From: Strongylocentrotus purpuratus
Lineage: Eukaryota; Echinodermata; Echinoidea; Camarodonta; Strongylocentrotidae
DNA: 64,000 nucleotides
Assembly (NCBI RefSeq): GCF_000002235.5
Contig: NW_022145596.1
Coordinates: 31,842,140-31,906,139 of the forward strand
Reading direction: 5' to 3'
Part shown: piece after piece, positions 1 to 9,887 of the stretch
Numbering within the stretch: position 1 is the first letter of the stretch
How the letters are laid out: each line of letters begins with the position of its first letter
Notes under the pieces: generated by a model
What the model was told of the DNA's origin: nothing
Seen by the model: the letters and a program-made list of their open reading frames with translations, nothing else
Database searches by the model: none
Program-made: the position numbers and the translations under genes

Positions 1-95
1 AAAAAATACCAAATCAAAGGGGGGGGGGGGTTCCTCCAAAATGCACACATAAAAAATACCAAAGGGGGGAATGTATCCAACGAATCAATCTTCAT

Positions 96-600
96 ATGGA
101 AGGGTATTCATTGGAAGTAAATTGCCGTCCTGGTGATTTAAGAGGAGGAGGAGTTGGAGCATATATTAATGCATTTTTAAAGTACACGCGTCTTGAATAT
201 CGCGTCATTCATGCAGAATCCCTTTGGTTGCATATTGATATTACAGATAATGTAAAAGTTACAGTTGGGATAATCTATAGAAAACCTAATACAAATGTTA
301 AGGAATTTCAAGAAGATCTGTTGAGTTTGTTAGAAGAAATTAGAGTAAATAAACATAAATGTGTACTTTCGGGTGACTTCAATATTAATTCTTTGAGTAA
401 ATAAGACACAGTAGAAGAGTTTCTGAAATCATTACAATGCATGGGCTTGGATCATTTGATTCAATCAGAAACAAGGGTGACAAAGGAATCCGCTACTTTA
501 CTATAGATCATATATATTAAAATATCAATATATCTGAAATTCATTCAGGTATGATACAATCTAATGTGTCCGATCATTTCACAGTTTTTATAATCTCCAA
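96..600 (+). pseudogene. LINE endonuclease (exonuclease-endonuclease-phosphatase fold) fragment
   Basis: An open stretch of 102 codons (96-404) reads GGGVGAYI, then VTVGIIYRKPNT, then SGDFNIN. These are the internal motifs of the LINE AP-endonuclease, which nicks target DNA to prime reverse transcription. Past an in-frame stop after 'NSLSK' the homology continues (LDHLIQSETRVT, then SDHFTVF) to about 600. The catalytic N-terminus is absent and stops are present, so it is dead. The clade looks CR1/L2 or L1/Tx1-like but is not resolved from this piece. Confidence 0.8.
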
Positions 601-1016
601 GAACATAGCAAGAACTTCCACAGTTAAGGACGGCGAGGCAAATATTTCTTTCTTAGACTTACACATTTTGTATTTAATTTGGACATAAGGAAAAGGAAGA
701 GACTGGATTTCCAACAACTGTGTAGATGTGACTGTACTCGGGAAGGGAGGGGGGATTTGTAGAGTTTGGAAAGCTTTGGGAATGAAGGGGGAGGGGATAG
801 GTAAGATTGTATGTGTGTCTGTGTATGTGAGCATGTGTGCACAGTTAAAAATTTAGTGAACATGTTGTTTAAAAGTTTAAACAACTGTTGATTAACGGGT
901 GACCTGATCTAAGAGTTGTTTAAAATGTTAAGCAACTCGAGTTGTTTAAAGTTTAAACACTTAGTTGATCAACATTTTGAACAACTTGTTTAAAATCACA
1001 ATTTAAACAACTGGTG

Positions 1017-1183
1017 TTGTTTAAAGACGGTTGTTTAAAACGGAGCTGTTGTTCAGTGGGGGTTGTTTACACCAACTGGGTTGTTTAAAGAAAGTTGTTT
1101 AAAAAGGAGCTGTTGTTCAGTGGGGGTTGTTTACACCAACTGGGTTGTTTAAAGAAAGTTGTTTAAAAAGGAGCTGTTGTTAA
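1017..1183. repeat. 64 bp tandem repeat, about 2.6 units
   Basis: Units start at 1017, 1081 and 1145 with TTGTTTAAAG and contain GGAGCTGTTGTTCAGTGGGG. They lie inside the GTTGTTTAAA-rich element and look like amplified subterminal repeats of that transposon. Confidence 0.8.
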
Positions 1184-1195
1184 ATAATAATAATA

Positions 1196-1380
1196 ATATT
1201 GGATTCTTATATAGCGCACGTATCGACCTTGCAAGGTCCTCAAGGCGCTCCAACATTACCCGGCTATGCTAGGCTGCCATAGGACATTAGTTCCGCGGCG
1301 GGACTCGAACCGTGGACCTTGTGATCGACAGTCCGGCGACGTTTCCACTCATCCACGACACGTCTACAGCTTGGTTGGCC
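1196..1380 (-). mobile_element. tRNA-headed SINE, nested in 838-1632
   Basis: The left end is the 3' tail (AATAATAATAATATT, then TTATATAGCGC). The right end, read on the minus strand, is tRNA-like with a B-box-like GGTTCGAGTCC and a D-arm-like part further out. It shares its tail style and tRNA-like head with the SINE at 9523-9887. It is too diverged, and joined to a LINE-type tail, to be a working tRNA gene. Confidence 0.65.
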
Positions 1381-1939
1381 ATGATTTGAAACAAATCTTT
1401 TAGCCAACGCGCACTTTACTGGCACGTGACACATGACGTCATATGTAAACAACACTGTCTAAAAGCTCTCGTATAGTAAATAAAGCAGTCATTAAATTTT
1501 AAACAGCGAATGTTTAACAAAATTACTTTCGTTTCGAGCAACATTGTTTACAATTTGTTCAACTGTTGTTTAAGATAGTGTACAACTGTAAGTGAACATC
1601 ACTTTTTTAAGCAGCGTTTTTACTGTGTGGTGTGGCTGTCTGTGCGTAAGGATTCTGATCCATAATATTCATTCAGTAAAATTAATTAATGTGTTTCTGA
1701 GGGATGTACAATTTTCCTTACATTTTGATATGATATGTAAATCAATGAAGATGTATGATTTTTGTTAGAATTTGTACTGAATGAATTCAATAAAGAATGC
1801 TACTAAACAAAACAAAGTGCAATCTAGTAAAAAAAAAAATTGATATAGATGTTACAAAAACATGATTAATAATTGTATTTAGAGAAGAGCTTGCTGCCTA
1901 TAACTGGAAAACAGTATATACATGGGTGTCGATCCCGGG

Positions 1940-2120
1940 GGTGGGATATACCCCCCCCCCCCCAATAGTTCACCATAAAAAAAATAATAAAAAAGAGAAA
2001 AATTAATGATGAGAGGCCGATGAGAGTAGTTAATGGTTATTATTCGTAAGATGACCATCAATATACACATTTTGCTATCTCATTTTCATAAAACATACAT
2101 ATATAAATAGAAAACGAAGT
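1940..2120. repeat. Poly-C plus AT-rich unit, single copy
   Basis: A C13 run is followed by 'aatagttcaccataaaa' and about 90 bp of AT-rich sequence. The homologous site in copy 2 (31036-31316) holds three tandem units, so the array expanded there or contracted here. No coding potential. Confidence 0.75.
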
Positions 2121-2309
2121 AAATGACAACCGTATATGAGAAAAGATTAAATTGAATTCTCGTTCATACGGCTTCATCTGGAATTGATGAATTTATTCAA
2201 TTTATTCAATCAACAGCATCATAGAAATGCAGTGCGCCAAATGCAAAACCTCGGCGTTAAAGAGCATCGAGCAAAAGCGCAAAAGTGCAAAAAAGAAGTA
2301 GAGAGACAG

Positions 2310-2520
2310 AGAGGATAATAACCCGGGTAGCAAGCCCATGTGGGACCCACATGGGTCCCATATTTTCTGAAACATGGGCCCCATATGGAAAACCATTTGG
2401 AGCCCTAAGGCATCTGCACCCAAGAAACATATGGGACCATTTTGGTAAACCCATATAAGACAGATGGGACCCAGATGAGACCCATACCAAACTGGGACAA
2501 GAGTCAAGACTAACATTTAG
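2310..2520. repeat. CATGGGACC palindrome-rich repeat
   Basis: The block is built from short palindromic words such as 'tgggacccacatgggtccca' and repeated 'catatgg' and 'gggacc' words. Reading frames across it arise from this word structure and are not genes. It is shared with copy 2 at 34325-34500, nearly unchanged. Confidence 0.6.
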
Positions 2521-2794
2521 CATGTTATTAATTTTATTACCACTCTTATACTCTCTGAAATGTTATCTTTATTGAGGGTGAATTGAAAAAGTTAATAACT
2601 TGGGAGGGAGGGGGTGCAACCTGCCACACGCTTCTTCCTCTTGGTTGCTTTGATCCATTGCCGACAATATTTTGGCACCTTTCATCCCCCCCCCCCCAAC
2701 CACGGATACAAATCGACACCCTTGAGTATATAATTCAAAAGAGGTCAACACAGCTTATCCCAATTTTTGTAGTTCTTTCTCTATATCCCTTGTT

Positions 2795-3014
2795 ATAATA
2801 GGAAAGAGGGAAGCTGCTGACAAAACATAAATATCTCGAGGGATCATGAAATCTATACGTGTAAAATATACAATGTATTCAAAAGATATTAAATCAAATC
2901 ATCGACAGGATCTAGTTGATAAGTACAAAAAGTACAGAAATATACTGACCACTCTACTAAGAAATGCAAAGAGGAATTATTATTGTGATTCTTACTTTTT
3001 AAAGTATCGATTGT
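2795..3014 (+). pseudogene. LINE linker between endonuclease and reverse transcriptase
   Basis: The translation contains SRGIMKSIRVKYTMY, then YKKYRNILTTLLRNAKRNYY. This is the typical basic linker that precedes reverse transcriptase in many LINEs. Only about 70 codons remain and no polymerase follows. In copy 1 an early stop sits within it, while the copy 2 version (34800-35021) keeps one open frame. It probably comes from the same family as the endonuclease piece at 60-600, but nothing proves that they were once one element. Confidence 0.7.
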
Positions 3015-3900
3015 AGTAGTAAATTCACTATTTTTGTTTTGTTACGTTTTCTAAACTGATTTGTACCAAAAGAAAATGTTAAGCTGTTTAAGAGGTTGAA
3101 TATACACATGCATTCCTTTTTCATGAACTAAAGGCATGATTTAACAACAATTTATTTTAATGATAGTGAAGTTCGCAAACCCAGAATTTCATGTGTTTTC
3201 CAAACAGATGATAACATTAATCGTCTGTTTTGAAAACACAAGGAAGTCCGGTATGTTTTTATCACCACATGGCAATTGTATGCAAATTGATTTGTGTTGT
3301 GGTTTAAGGAACTTTTGATCTTGAACACTGTTTAAGTCACGTTTTTGAAGATGATCGACTCTGCAGATTTATCGGGTGTTTCCACTCTTCCTGTTGTTTG
3401 TTCCAACACCACACATTTTTTTTTTTTAATTGAATAGAGTCTCAAATGATAGCAATTATCCGGGTGTTAAGCACTCAAGATTCTTTCATGTTGCAGGTTT
3501 ATTTCTATATCATTGGCAGTAGAATATAAGGAAAAATCTGTATCTATGGAGAGGACTGGTCAGACAAGACCACTCTACCACTCTACTAAGAAATGCACAA
3601 AGGAATTACTATTGTGATTCTTATTTTTTTAAGTATCGATTGTAGTAGTAAATTCATTATTTTTGTTTTGTTACGTTTTCTAAACTGATTTATACCAAAA
3701 AAAAATTGTTTAGCTGTTCAAGAGGTTGAATATACACATGCATTCCTTTTTCATGAACTAAAGGCATGATTTAACAACAATTTATTTTAATGATAGTGAA
3801 GGTCGCAAACCCAGAATTTCATGTGTTTTGCAACCAGATGATAACAATCATCGTCTGGTTTAAAAACACAAGAAATTCCGGCATGTTTTTATCACCCACA
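2950..3900. repeat. Tandem repeat of about 630 bp, about 1.5 units
   Basis: The segment 'ctctactaagaaatgca...' at 2950 recurs at 3580, followed each time by 'gttacgttttctaaactgat' and 'aggcatgatttaacaacaat'. The second unit is cut at 3901 by an insertion and resumes at 6468 ('acatggcaattgtatgcaaa'). Copy 2 has the same arrangement without the insertion (34955-36050). An inverted relative of the 3270-3470 part lies in the spacer at 26730-26930. Confidence 0.8.
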
Positions 3901-5329
3901 TCATGGCCCTGGGAAGCGGTGGTGCTGGGGGTGCTGGGGGTACTGCAGCACCCTGGAAAATTCTTCAAAAAAAAATTTGTCTGATATATTTAATGTATAT
4001 CATTATGCTTCGTGTACGAAATTGTCACACAGCCGACTGCCACAAATGACGCTTTTTTTTTCCCTTTTTTTTAAATTTTCTTTCGCAAAATCATATCAGA
4101 TGTATCCCTCGAAGAGAATTGTTTATTAAATTTTTGTATTCATTGTATAAATCTTCATAAAGGTTTCACACATTCACTCAAACAGTATTGTTACCTCAAA
4201 AAACGTGAGGAATATAAGGACATAACCGAAGCATGTTTTAGTATTTGTTTGTACATGTCAGGTGCTACCAAGTCATAAATATTATGTTAACTGATACTTC
4301 CTCACAAATTACATTAACTTTTCAGGACATAATTTTCACTGTTGAAACCTTCAGGACGATTTCTTCGATGAATGCAAAGAGTGGCATAAACAGAATTTCG
4401 CCTCGTCACACAAAACGAGACAGAACTCTTCATTTACAAAATCAAAATAATATGATTTAAATTCAAGGAGCAACATCAATAGTAATCATTCCAGTTTAAC
4501 ATGATGCCAAACACATGTACACATACTTGCTTTTTGAGCAAAGCCTTGTGAAAGTTCATATCATGTATATATATTTTTTCTGCTTGTACCATGTTTTAAA
4601 TTAATACACAGACTGTATTACGTCTTTGATTTTCTCTTTTAAGATCCAACTGAAGGGCATGAAGGAATATACAGTGGAAAATTATTCCAAGCAGTGGGAC
4701 CAAAAGTTGATATTATGAACTTACTTACATCTAGATGAGTATTTCTTCTCCAGAACTAAACCACATTTCATATCATTGCTGGTCTGTAAACGAATGCTCG
4801 AAGATGATTAAATGCCTACAAGAATATAAGATAATAAAAAACCAATCAAATCAACTCAGAAGTAAGATATGGGAGAGATGCATCCATTTTCTTACTCTCT
4901 CGCAAACTCTTAACTCTCTGAGATTCATGCCATGAGTAATTGAGTTTGAATAATCAAAATATTGTTCATCAATCTATGACGTAACATCTTGGAACATTTT
5001 GTTGAATTATAAATAAATTATGCAGTGTTGTTTGAATGGAAAGATAAACACCTAATGTATCTTTCTGAACAATTGAGAACGTGCTGTAATAAAGTTCAAG
5101 CTATGTTAAAGCTGATACTATTTCTTAAAGGTCAGATAAGTTTTATATTCATTGTGTTCCTGTCTTTTAGTGATTGTGAAGTGGTGATCACATTAAGCTT
5201 ATAGATGTAGAACAATTGAATTTCTTAAATTGCCAAGGAAACCATGGATAAATGGGATAATTTTGATATATGCAAATTATGGTTAGACGATATTGGGCGG
5301 GAAGGTCAGCTTGCTACAACTTCGGGAGT

Positions 5330-6350
5330 TCAAAATAGCAAAAAAAAATCGACACGCCGCTACGCGGCTCGTGGACGATGCTACGCATGATAGTAGATAC
5401 CAGGAAAACATCATTTACGGGGGTTCAAAATAGCAAAAAAAAAATCTCCTCGCGGCTGGTAGACGATGCTCCGCATGTTAGTAGATGCCAGGAAAACATC
5501 ACTTACGGGAGGTTCAAAATAGCAAAGTAGATGCCAGGAAAACATCACTTACAGGCGCGGATCCAGGATTTCTTAAGGGAAGGGGCCCAACTTTTTTTTT
5601 TTTTTGCTCCCGAAAATTTGAAAATCGCGCCGGCCGAAAAGTCGCTCAGTGGGGGGGGGGGGGGGGGGGGGGTAGTGAGCACATTTTTTTTTTTTTGATC
5701 CTCAAAAAAAATCAATTTGCACCCCCCCCCCCCTTGAGCGCCAGGGGCCCAACCCCCAAAAAAGGTAAAAATCATGTGATTTTACATGATTTTTTTCTCA
5801 AGGGGGGGGGGGGCCCGGGCCCCCCGGGCCCCCCCCTGGATCCGCCACTGATCACTTACGGGGGTCCATAGTAGCCTACCCAAAATCGCCTCGCCGCTTC
5901 GCGGCCCGTGGACGATGCTCCGCATGAAAGTAGATGCCAGGAAAACATCTTTTACGGGGGTTATAAATTGCAAAAGAAAATGTCTCGCCGTTACGCGGCT
6001 CGTGGATGATGCTCCGCAAGGTAGTACATACCAGGAAAACATCACTTACGGGAGTTCAAAATAGCAAAAAAATCGCCTCGCCGCTTCGCGGCTCGTGGAC
6101 GATGCTCCGCATGTTAGTACATGCCAGAAAAACATGACTTTCGGGGGGTTAAAACTTTAAAATAGCAAAGTAGATGCCAGGAAAACATCACTTACGGGGG
6201 TTGAAAGTAGCCCCCAAAAAAATCGTCTCGCCGCTTCGCGGCTCGTGGACGATGCTCCGCATGATAGTAGATGCCAGGAAAACATCACTTACAGGGGTTC
6301 AAAATAGCACTAAAAATCGCCTCGCCGCTTCGCGTCTCGAGGAGGATGCT
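5330..6350. repeat. Degenerate tandem repeat of about 95 bp with GC palindromes
   Basis: About eight units follow the pattern 'cgccgcttcgcggctcgtgg', then 'acgatgctccgcatg', 'tagtagatgccaggaaaaca' and 'tcacttacgggggttcaaaa'. They lie around 5345, 5440, 5510, 5885, 5975, 6070, 6215 and 6310. Each carries the self-complementary core CCGCTTCGCGG. Spacing is irregular and a 299 bp MITE interrupts the series. Frames across it are not genes. Confidence 0.85.
5552..5850. mobile_element. hAT MITE with perfect 8 bp target duplication
   Basis: It starts CAGGCGCGGATCCAGG and ends CCTGGATCCGCCACTG. The flanks are ATCACTTA at 5544-5551 and again at 5851-5858. The interior holds a G22 run (5651-5672), a T-run and C-runs but no coding sequence. 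Ends and 8 bp duplication are diagnostic of hAT. It inserted into a unit of the ~95 bp minisatellite. Confidence 0.92.
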
Positions 6351-6911
6351 CTGCATTGTCAGTGGGTCAAACTCTCCCCTTGGCAAAAAGCTAGATCCGC
6401 CTCTGTGTATACTGTATATATATTATATCTCAGCACCCCCGGTGAAAAAATCGTTCCCAGGGCCCTGCCCACATGGCAATTGTATGCAAATTGATTTGTG
6501 TTGTGGTTTAAGGAACTTTTGATCTTGAACGCTGTGCGCATTAACAGGATCAGTCACGTTTTTGAAGCTGATAGACTCTGCAGGTGAGTTAGCGGGTACT
6601 TCCACTGTTTTATTTTATGGTGTGTTCAGTCTCTTTTCTATGAATATTACATGTATCAAAATTATCTCTAGCAGTTATAAAAATTTCGAAACATCAGCAA
6701 CCCAGTTGGCAGGTTACACAGTGACATAGATATGATGCATTATAATGTTTTGATCAAAAGTCTAGAAACCATCAAAAAAAATTGTAAGATAATAAATGTA
6801 AGTAATAATTTATCAGGCAATTTTCCTGATCATTATTCGGAAAAATAGACAGTGTTATGTACTTTTTGTTGTAAATTTCTAAATCGTTTAATCAATTAAT
6901 TTCACTCAATA

Positions 6912-6952
6912 TAATGAGCTCTCTCGCTCTCTCGCTCTCTCTCTCTCTCTCA

Positions 6953-7018
<66 letters not shown>
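6912..7018. repeat. (CT)n then (CA)n compound microsatellite
   Basis: CTCTCT with a few CACT interruptions runs into (CA)n at about 6995. The same compound tract occurs at 37108-37173 in copy 2 with different repeat numbers. Confidence 0.95.
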
Positions 7019-7019
<1 letters not shown>

Positions 7020-7200
7020 CCCCCCCCCCGCCCACTCCGGGAACGGAAAAGATCAACCCGTATTGACTTTACACACCGGACTTCTGCAGAAAAGGCTCGA
7101 ATAAAAAAGAAAAAAATCTACCCGTATTGACTTTACACACCGGACTTATGCTGAAAAGGGGGGTGCTGGGAACACGCATATGCGTACCCTATGCGTACCT
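7020..7200. mobile_element. Poly-C-capped MITE, partial, with two minisatellite units
   Basis: It begins with C9-GCCC-ACTCCGGGAACGG and contains two ~64 bp units ending 'cacaccggacttatgctgaa'. It runs to 'ggtgctgggaacacgc' and 'atgcgtaccctA', where the expected 'AATAACACTGAGTGGGGGG' terminus is lost. The copy 2 version keeps that terminus at about 41813-41836. Relatives are at 12658-13055 and 62866-63082. Confidence 0.65.
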
Positions 7201-7204
7201 GTAT

Positions 7205-7365
7205 GCCGGGCATACAGGTAAATGGTCCAAAGTGGGGACATGGGTGTGTCGACAAATGTCCCCACAATGAAGGAATGTGCGTACATGTAACTCCTTCTTT
7301 GTGGGGACATTTGTCCGTTCCATACCCACGGTCCAAACTAAAGTGGGGATGTCATACACATGTAT
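7205..7365. repeat. GGGGACATTTGTCC palindromic repeat
   Basis: Two opposed copies of a segment holding 'acaaatgtccccaca' give a hairpin-like block. The family recurs at 10733-10830, 41840-41990 and 54548-54640. No coding function is supported. Confidence 0.55.
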
Positions 7366-7469
7366 ACACTTCGTTATGACCATACACATTGATTACGGGC
7401 ATGAAACAAAAATACCCGATAAGTCACTAGAGGGTGCTATTAACATTTGAGGATAATGATCATTGTCAA

Positions 7470-7713
7470 TTACTGATAATAATAATTACAGTGCTTATAT
7501 AGCGCCTAACACTTACTTTGTCAGAAGTCTCTAAGCGCTCTACAATAATGCAGCATAATTACCCTGGCTTTAGCAGTGCAGCTGTTACGTGCGCTGCGTT
7601 TCAAGGAATAAATTCCTACCAGGTACCCATTTACTTCACCTGGGTGGAGTATGGCAAATGTAGATCAATGTCTTGCCAAAGGACATTAGTGCAGCGGCGG
7701 GACTCGAACCGCT
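7470..7713 (-). mobile_element. tRNA-derived SINE, copy 1 only
   Basis: The plus strand starts with the tail (ATAATAATAATTACAG, TTATATAGCGC) and ends with a tRNA-like B box (GGTTCGAGTCC on the minus strand). The middle, 'cacctgggtggagtatggcaaatg', matches the SINE at 9740. The flanks share CTGAT, and copy 2 (about 42136, 'ttactgatgttatgggtcat') is the empty site, so it inserted after the duplication. Confidence 0.8.
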
Positions 7714-8034
7714 GATGTTGAGGGTCATATAACTTGAGACATTCCTCAGAGCCTGCAGTGGGTAAAATATTTGTCTGAAGATTTTGAAACTTAACAGGTG
7801 ATGGGTGCATACGCAAATACTCTTTGTCATTAATTTGATTCGTGGTTTCGCTCCTCTGTATGGCCCGAACCATAAGAAAATGAAATATGATGAAATACAC
7901 ATGAAAAAACAATCTTGAAAGAAAAAGAATGAGCTAAAAAAAAGTGTGTAATAAACGAGAAATGTATATAGTACATCGTTTTTAAAAGATATGGATTCAA
8001 TTAATAGAGTTTTTCCAAAACTTTGAAAAATTAA

Positions 8035-8700
8035 GTGGATTGGATAAATATGGATAAGACAATTTTTATGTGGTTAGGAGAGGAAAGTGATTGGCCGGGT
8101 TTACCTCTTTTTGGACATAGGGTACAACATATACAAACCCTAGAGGTATATTTTGCACGTCAATCCAAAATAAAAGATGATTTGAACTATAAGGACATTT
8201 TGAGCAAAATCAAAAGACTAATCGGTTGGTGGAAGCAACGAGATTTAACGATGTTTGGCAAAAATTAGATTGTTGAAAAATGTATGTATTTTCAAAGCTA
8301 AATTATTGTTTCGTCTCGTATGCTAGTCCCACAAAACATTTTCGAAGAAATCGAAAAGATTTCTTTTAATTTTTTTTTTTTTGGGGGGGGGGAGGGAGAG
8401 ACAGAATAAAACAGAAAATATTATATCAAGATTACTGCGCTGGGGGACTCAGGGTAACGAATTTTAAGGTATTTGTCAAACTCAGAGAATAATGTGGATC
8501 AAACGGTTGCTCTATGGAGAAAAGTATTCAGGTTGGAAAGTAACCTTTGACCACTTTTCCAGATTACTGGGAGTCGAATTGTATTTTTTTGTAATTATGA
8601 TGTAAATAAAATGGACTTGAAGGGTATAACATTGTTTTATAAAGACATGTTGAAAGCATGGCAAGAATTAGATAAATGCAGACATTTTTGAGAAAATAAT
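8035..8700 (+). pseudogene. LINE reverse transcriptase C-terminal (thumb) region
   Basis: The first part (8035-8268) reads GLPLFGHRVQHIQTL, YKDILSKIKRLIGWWKQRD and LTMFGK. Frame-shifted continuations around 8300-8580 read MLVPQNIFEEIEKISF, DYCAGGLRVTNFKVF and MWIKRLLYGEKYSGW. This is the classic region after the YADD box in L1/Tx1-type LINEs ('W..R.L...GK', 'GGL.......W'). A G-run at about 8383 adds damage. The YADD-bearing palm is not in the window. Confidence 0.7.
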
Positions 8701-8929
8701 AATAATCCGATTATATTTAGTATATAATAGGTGTATATGTCTCAGCAAGAAAACATTTTTTGATGTCGAACTATTTCAGAAAGGTTTACTTTAAGCATCA
8801 GATATAATTGTCAGAGGTCATTTAAAACCGATCTTACATTTTTTTTAATTTGGGTTTTGCAACTGAAAGCTTGCTTAGAATTCAAAAAAAAAATCAGCAA
8901 TCAGAAAAGAATGGATACAAAGTGATTTT

Positions 8930-9335
8930 ATGGAAGTGGACACTGAACATTTTGAAATAGAATTGATGATATTTGGACATTTACAGAAAATATGTAATAT
9001 AAAGTCTAGGCGGTTATATGATTACTTCATTGAAGAACTTCAAAAAGAGTATACATTACATGTTACAGACGATAACTTTCAATTTGATATTGGAAAGACG
9101 GGGTTTAAAGAAACATTCACAAGGATGAAATGTGCAATGTTATGTAATAAACAAAGAGAGTTTCAATACAAATAATTACAAGGGGCTGTATATACGAAAG
9201 AGAGCTCTTTAAATTTGGTTTTGAGTCGGACCATTTTTGTTCCTTTTGTAGACAAGAAGTAGAGACATACCAACATTTATGTATAGATTGTCTTAAAGTT
9301 GTCTTAAAATTAAAAAGTTACATTTAATCGAAGTT
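8930..9335 (+). pseudogene. LINE post-RT region and zinc knuckle
   Basis: An 81-codon frame (8930-9175) includes FQFDIGKTGFKETFTRMK. It is followed in a nearby frame by FESDHFCSFCRQEVETYQ and HLCIDC, a C-x2-C...H-x-C-x2-C pattern like the C-terminal knuckle of L1/Tx1-type ORF2 proteins. Copy 2 lost 8720-9187 where its 8.4 kb nest now sits, but keeps the knuckle at about 53380-53470. Confidence 0.65.
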
Positions 9336-9522
9336 CACAGTGATGATTGGAAACCCATTTTGGGGGAATATCCGGCAACACTGAAAAAATATTTGTAATA
9401 AATTGTATCATATTTCTAGTAAAGTATATCATTTTTATTTTCTAAAAAACAAGGAACTCTGCCATCTGTACAGAAAGTAGTACATATGCTGAAAGATTAC
9501 AGCGACGAGGAATACAGAATAA

Positions 9523-9887
9523 TAATAATAATAGCTAGTTCTTATATAGCGCTTTTCAGGACCGAGGGCCCTCTCAAAGCGCTTTACAGATATATATATT
9601 ATTACCCCGGTCATAGGATTCAGGCTTACCCGCACAGAATGTATGCACATTCTCCACTCCCTGGGGAGCAGGCAGGCATCTTTTTTACAAGCGCACACGT
9701 GCTAATCTAACCACATTAGCTTTCGCATCCTACCGGGTACCCATTTACACCTGGGTGGAGAGTGGCAAATGTAGATTAATGTCTTGCCAAAGGACATTAG
9801 TGCCGCGGTGGGACTTGAACCGCGAACCTTGTGATCCACAGTCCGGTGACATATCCACTCGTCCACAACCCTCTACAATAGCCTTCA
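9523..9887 (-). mobile_element. Full-length tRNA-headed SINE, copy 1 only
   Basis: It reads on the minus strand. The head at 9815-9887 has a D-arm-like GGACGAGTGGATATG, an anticodon-stem-like part and a B box GGTTCAAGTCC. The body follows, and the 3' tail 'AAGCGCTATATAAGAACTAG' ends in (TTA)n. The surrounding LINE is uninterrupted in copy 2 ('tacagaatagccttcaaaa' near 53685), so insertion followed the duplication. The AATA shared by both flanks is a short target duplication. Confidence 0.82.

Larger units (their letters stand above)
838..1632. mobile_element. Copy-1-specific nonautonomous element rich in GTTGTTTAAA
   Basis: Copy 2 has the uninterrupted empty site ('gagcatgtgtggtgtgg' near 30613). 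Here about 795 bp begin with CACAGTTAAAAA and end with the near-inverse TTTTTACTGTG. The interior carries dozens of TTGTTTAAA or TTTAAACAA words, and a tandem repeat of period 64 occupies 1017-1183. A SINE is nested inside at 1196-1380. No coding sequence is visible. The target duplication is at most a few bases (TG) and ambiguous, so the superfamily is unassigned. Confidence 0.7.
60..1840 (+). mobile_element. LINE remnant: endonuclease region fused to its 3' UTR
   Basis: Bases 60-600 encode part of an apurinic-type endonuclease. From about 610 to 1840 the sequence is instead a 3' UTR ending in 'aataaagaatgctac' and an A-run near 1829. The same 3' UTR follows a genuine LINE C-terminus at 36350-37098, so the reverse transcriptase between endonuclease and UTR is missing here. 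The UTR is split by a copy-1-only insertion at 838-1632. The copy 2 counterpart is 29856-30868. The deletion predates the segmental duplication because both copies share it. Confidence 0.75.
3902..6467. mobile_element. 2.57 kb hAT-ended nonautonomous element, copy 1 only
   Basis: The termini are CATGGCCCTGGGAA and, inverted, CAGGGCCCTGGGAA, a 14 bp inverted repeat with one mismatch. The flanks share CCCACAT (3895-3901 and 6468-6474), fitting the 8 bp duplication of hAT elements. Copy 2 at about 35905 is the empty site. I find no transposase. The left half (3970-5330) is AT-rich with no recognised feature. The right half is a minisatellite with another hAT MITE inserted in it. Confidence 0.8.

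Noticed and set aside
2202-2523. Minus-strand frames with WGSHLGP and GPMFQKIWDPCGSHMG words
   Set aside because: They translate the CATGGGACC palindromic repeat and recur in two overlapping frames.
5485-5871. 128-codon frame with Gly- and Phe-rich runs
   Set aside because: It crosses the G22 and T-runs of a hAT MITE; composition is set by homopolymers.
5330-6350. CRISPR-like array of palindromic repeats
   Set aside because: Unit spacing is irregular, the whole ~95 bp unit repeats with no unique spacers, and it lies in a eukaryotic transposon.
9815-9887. Possible tRNA gene (and similar heads at 1300-1380 and 7690-7713)
   Set aside because: The B-box-bearing heads do not close an acceptor stem and continue into SINE bodies with LINE-type tails.
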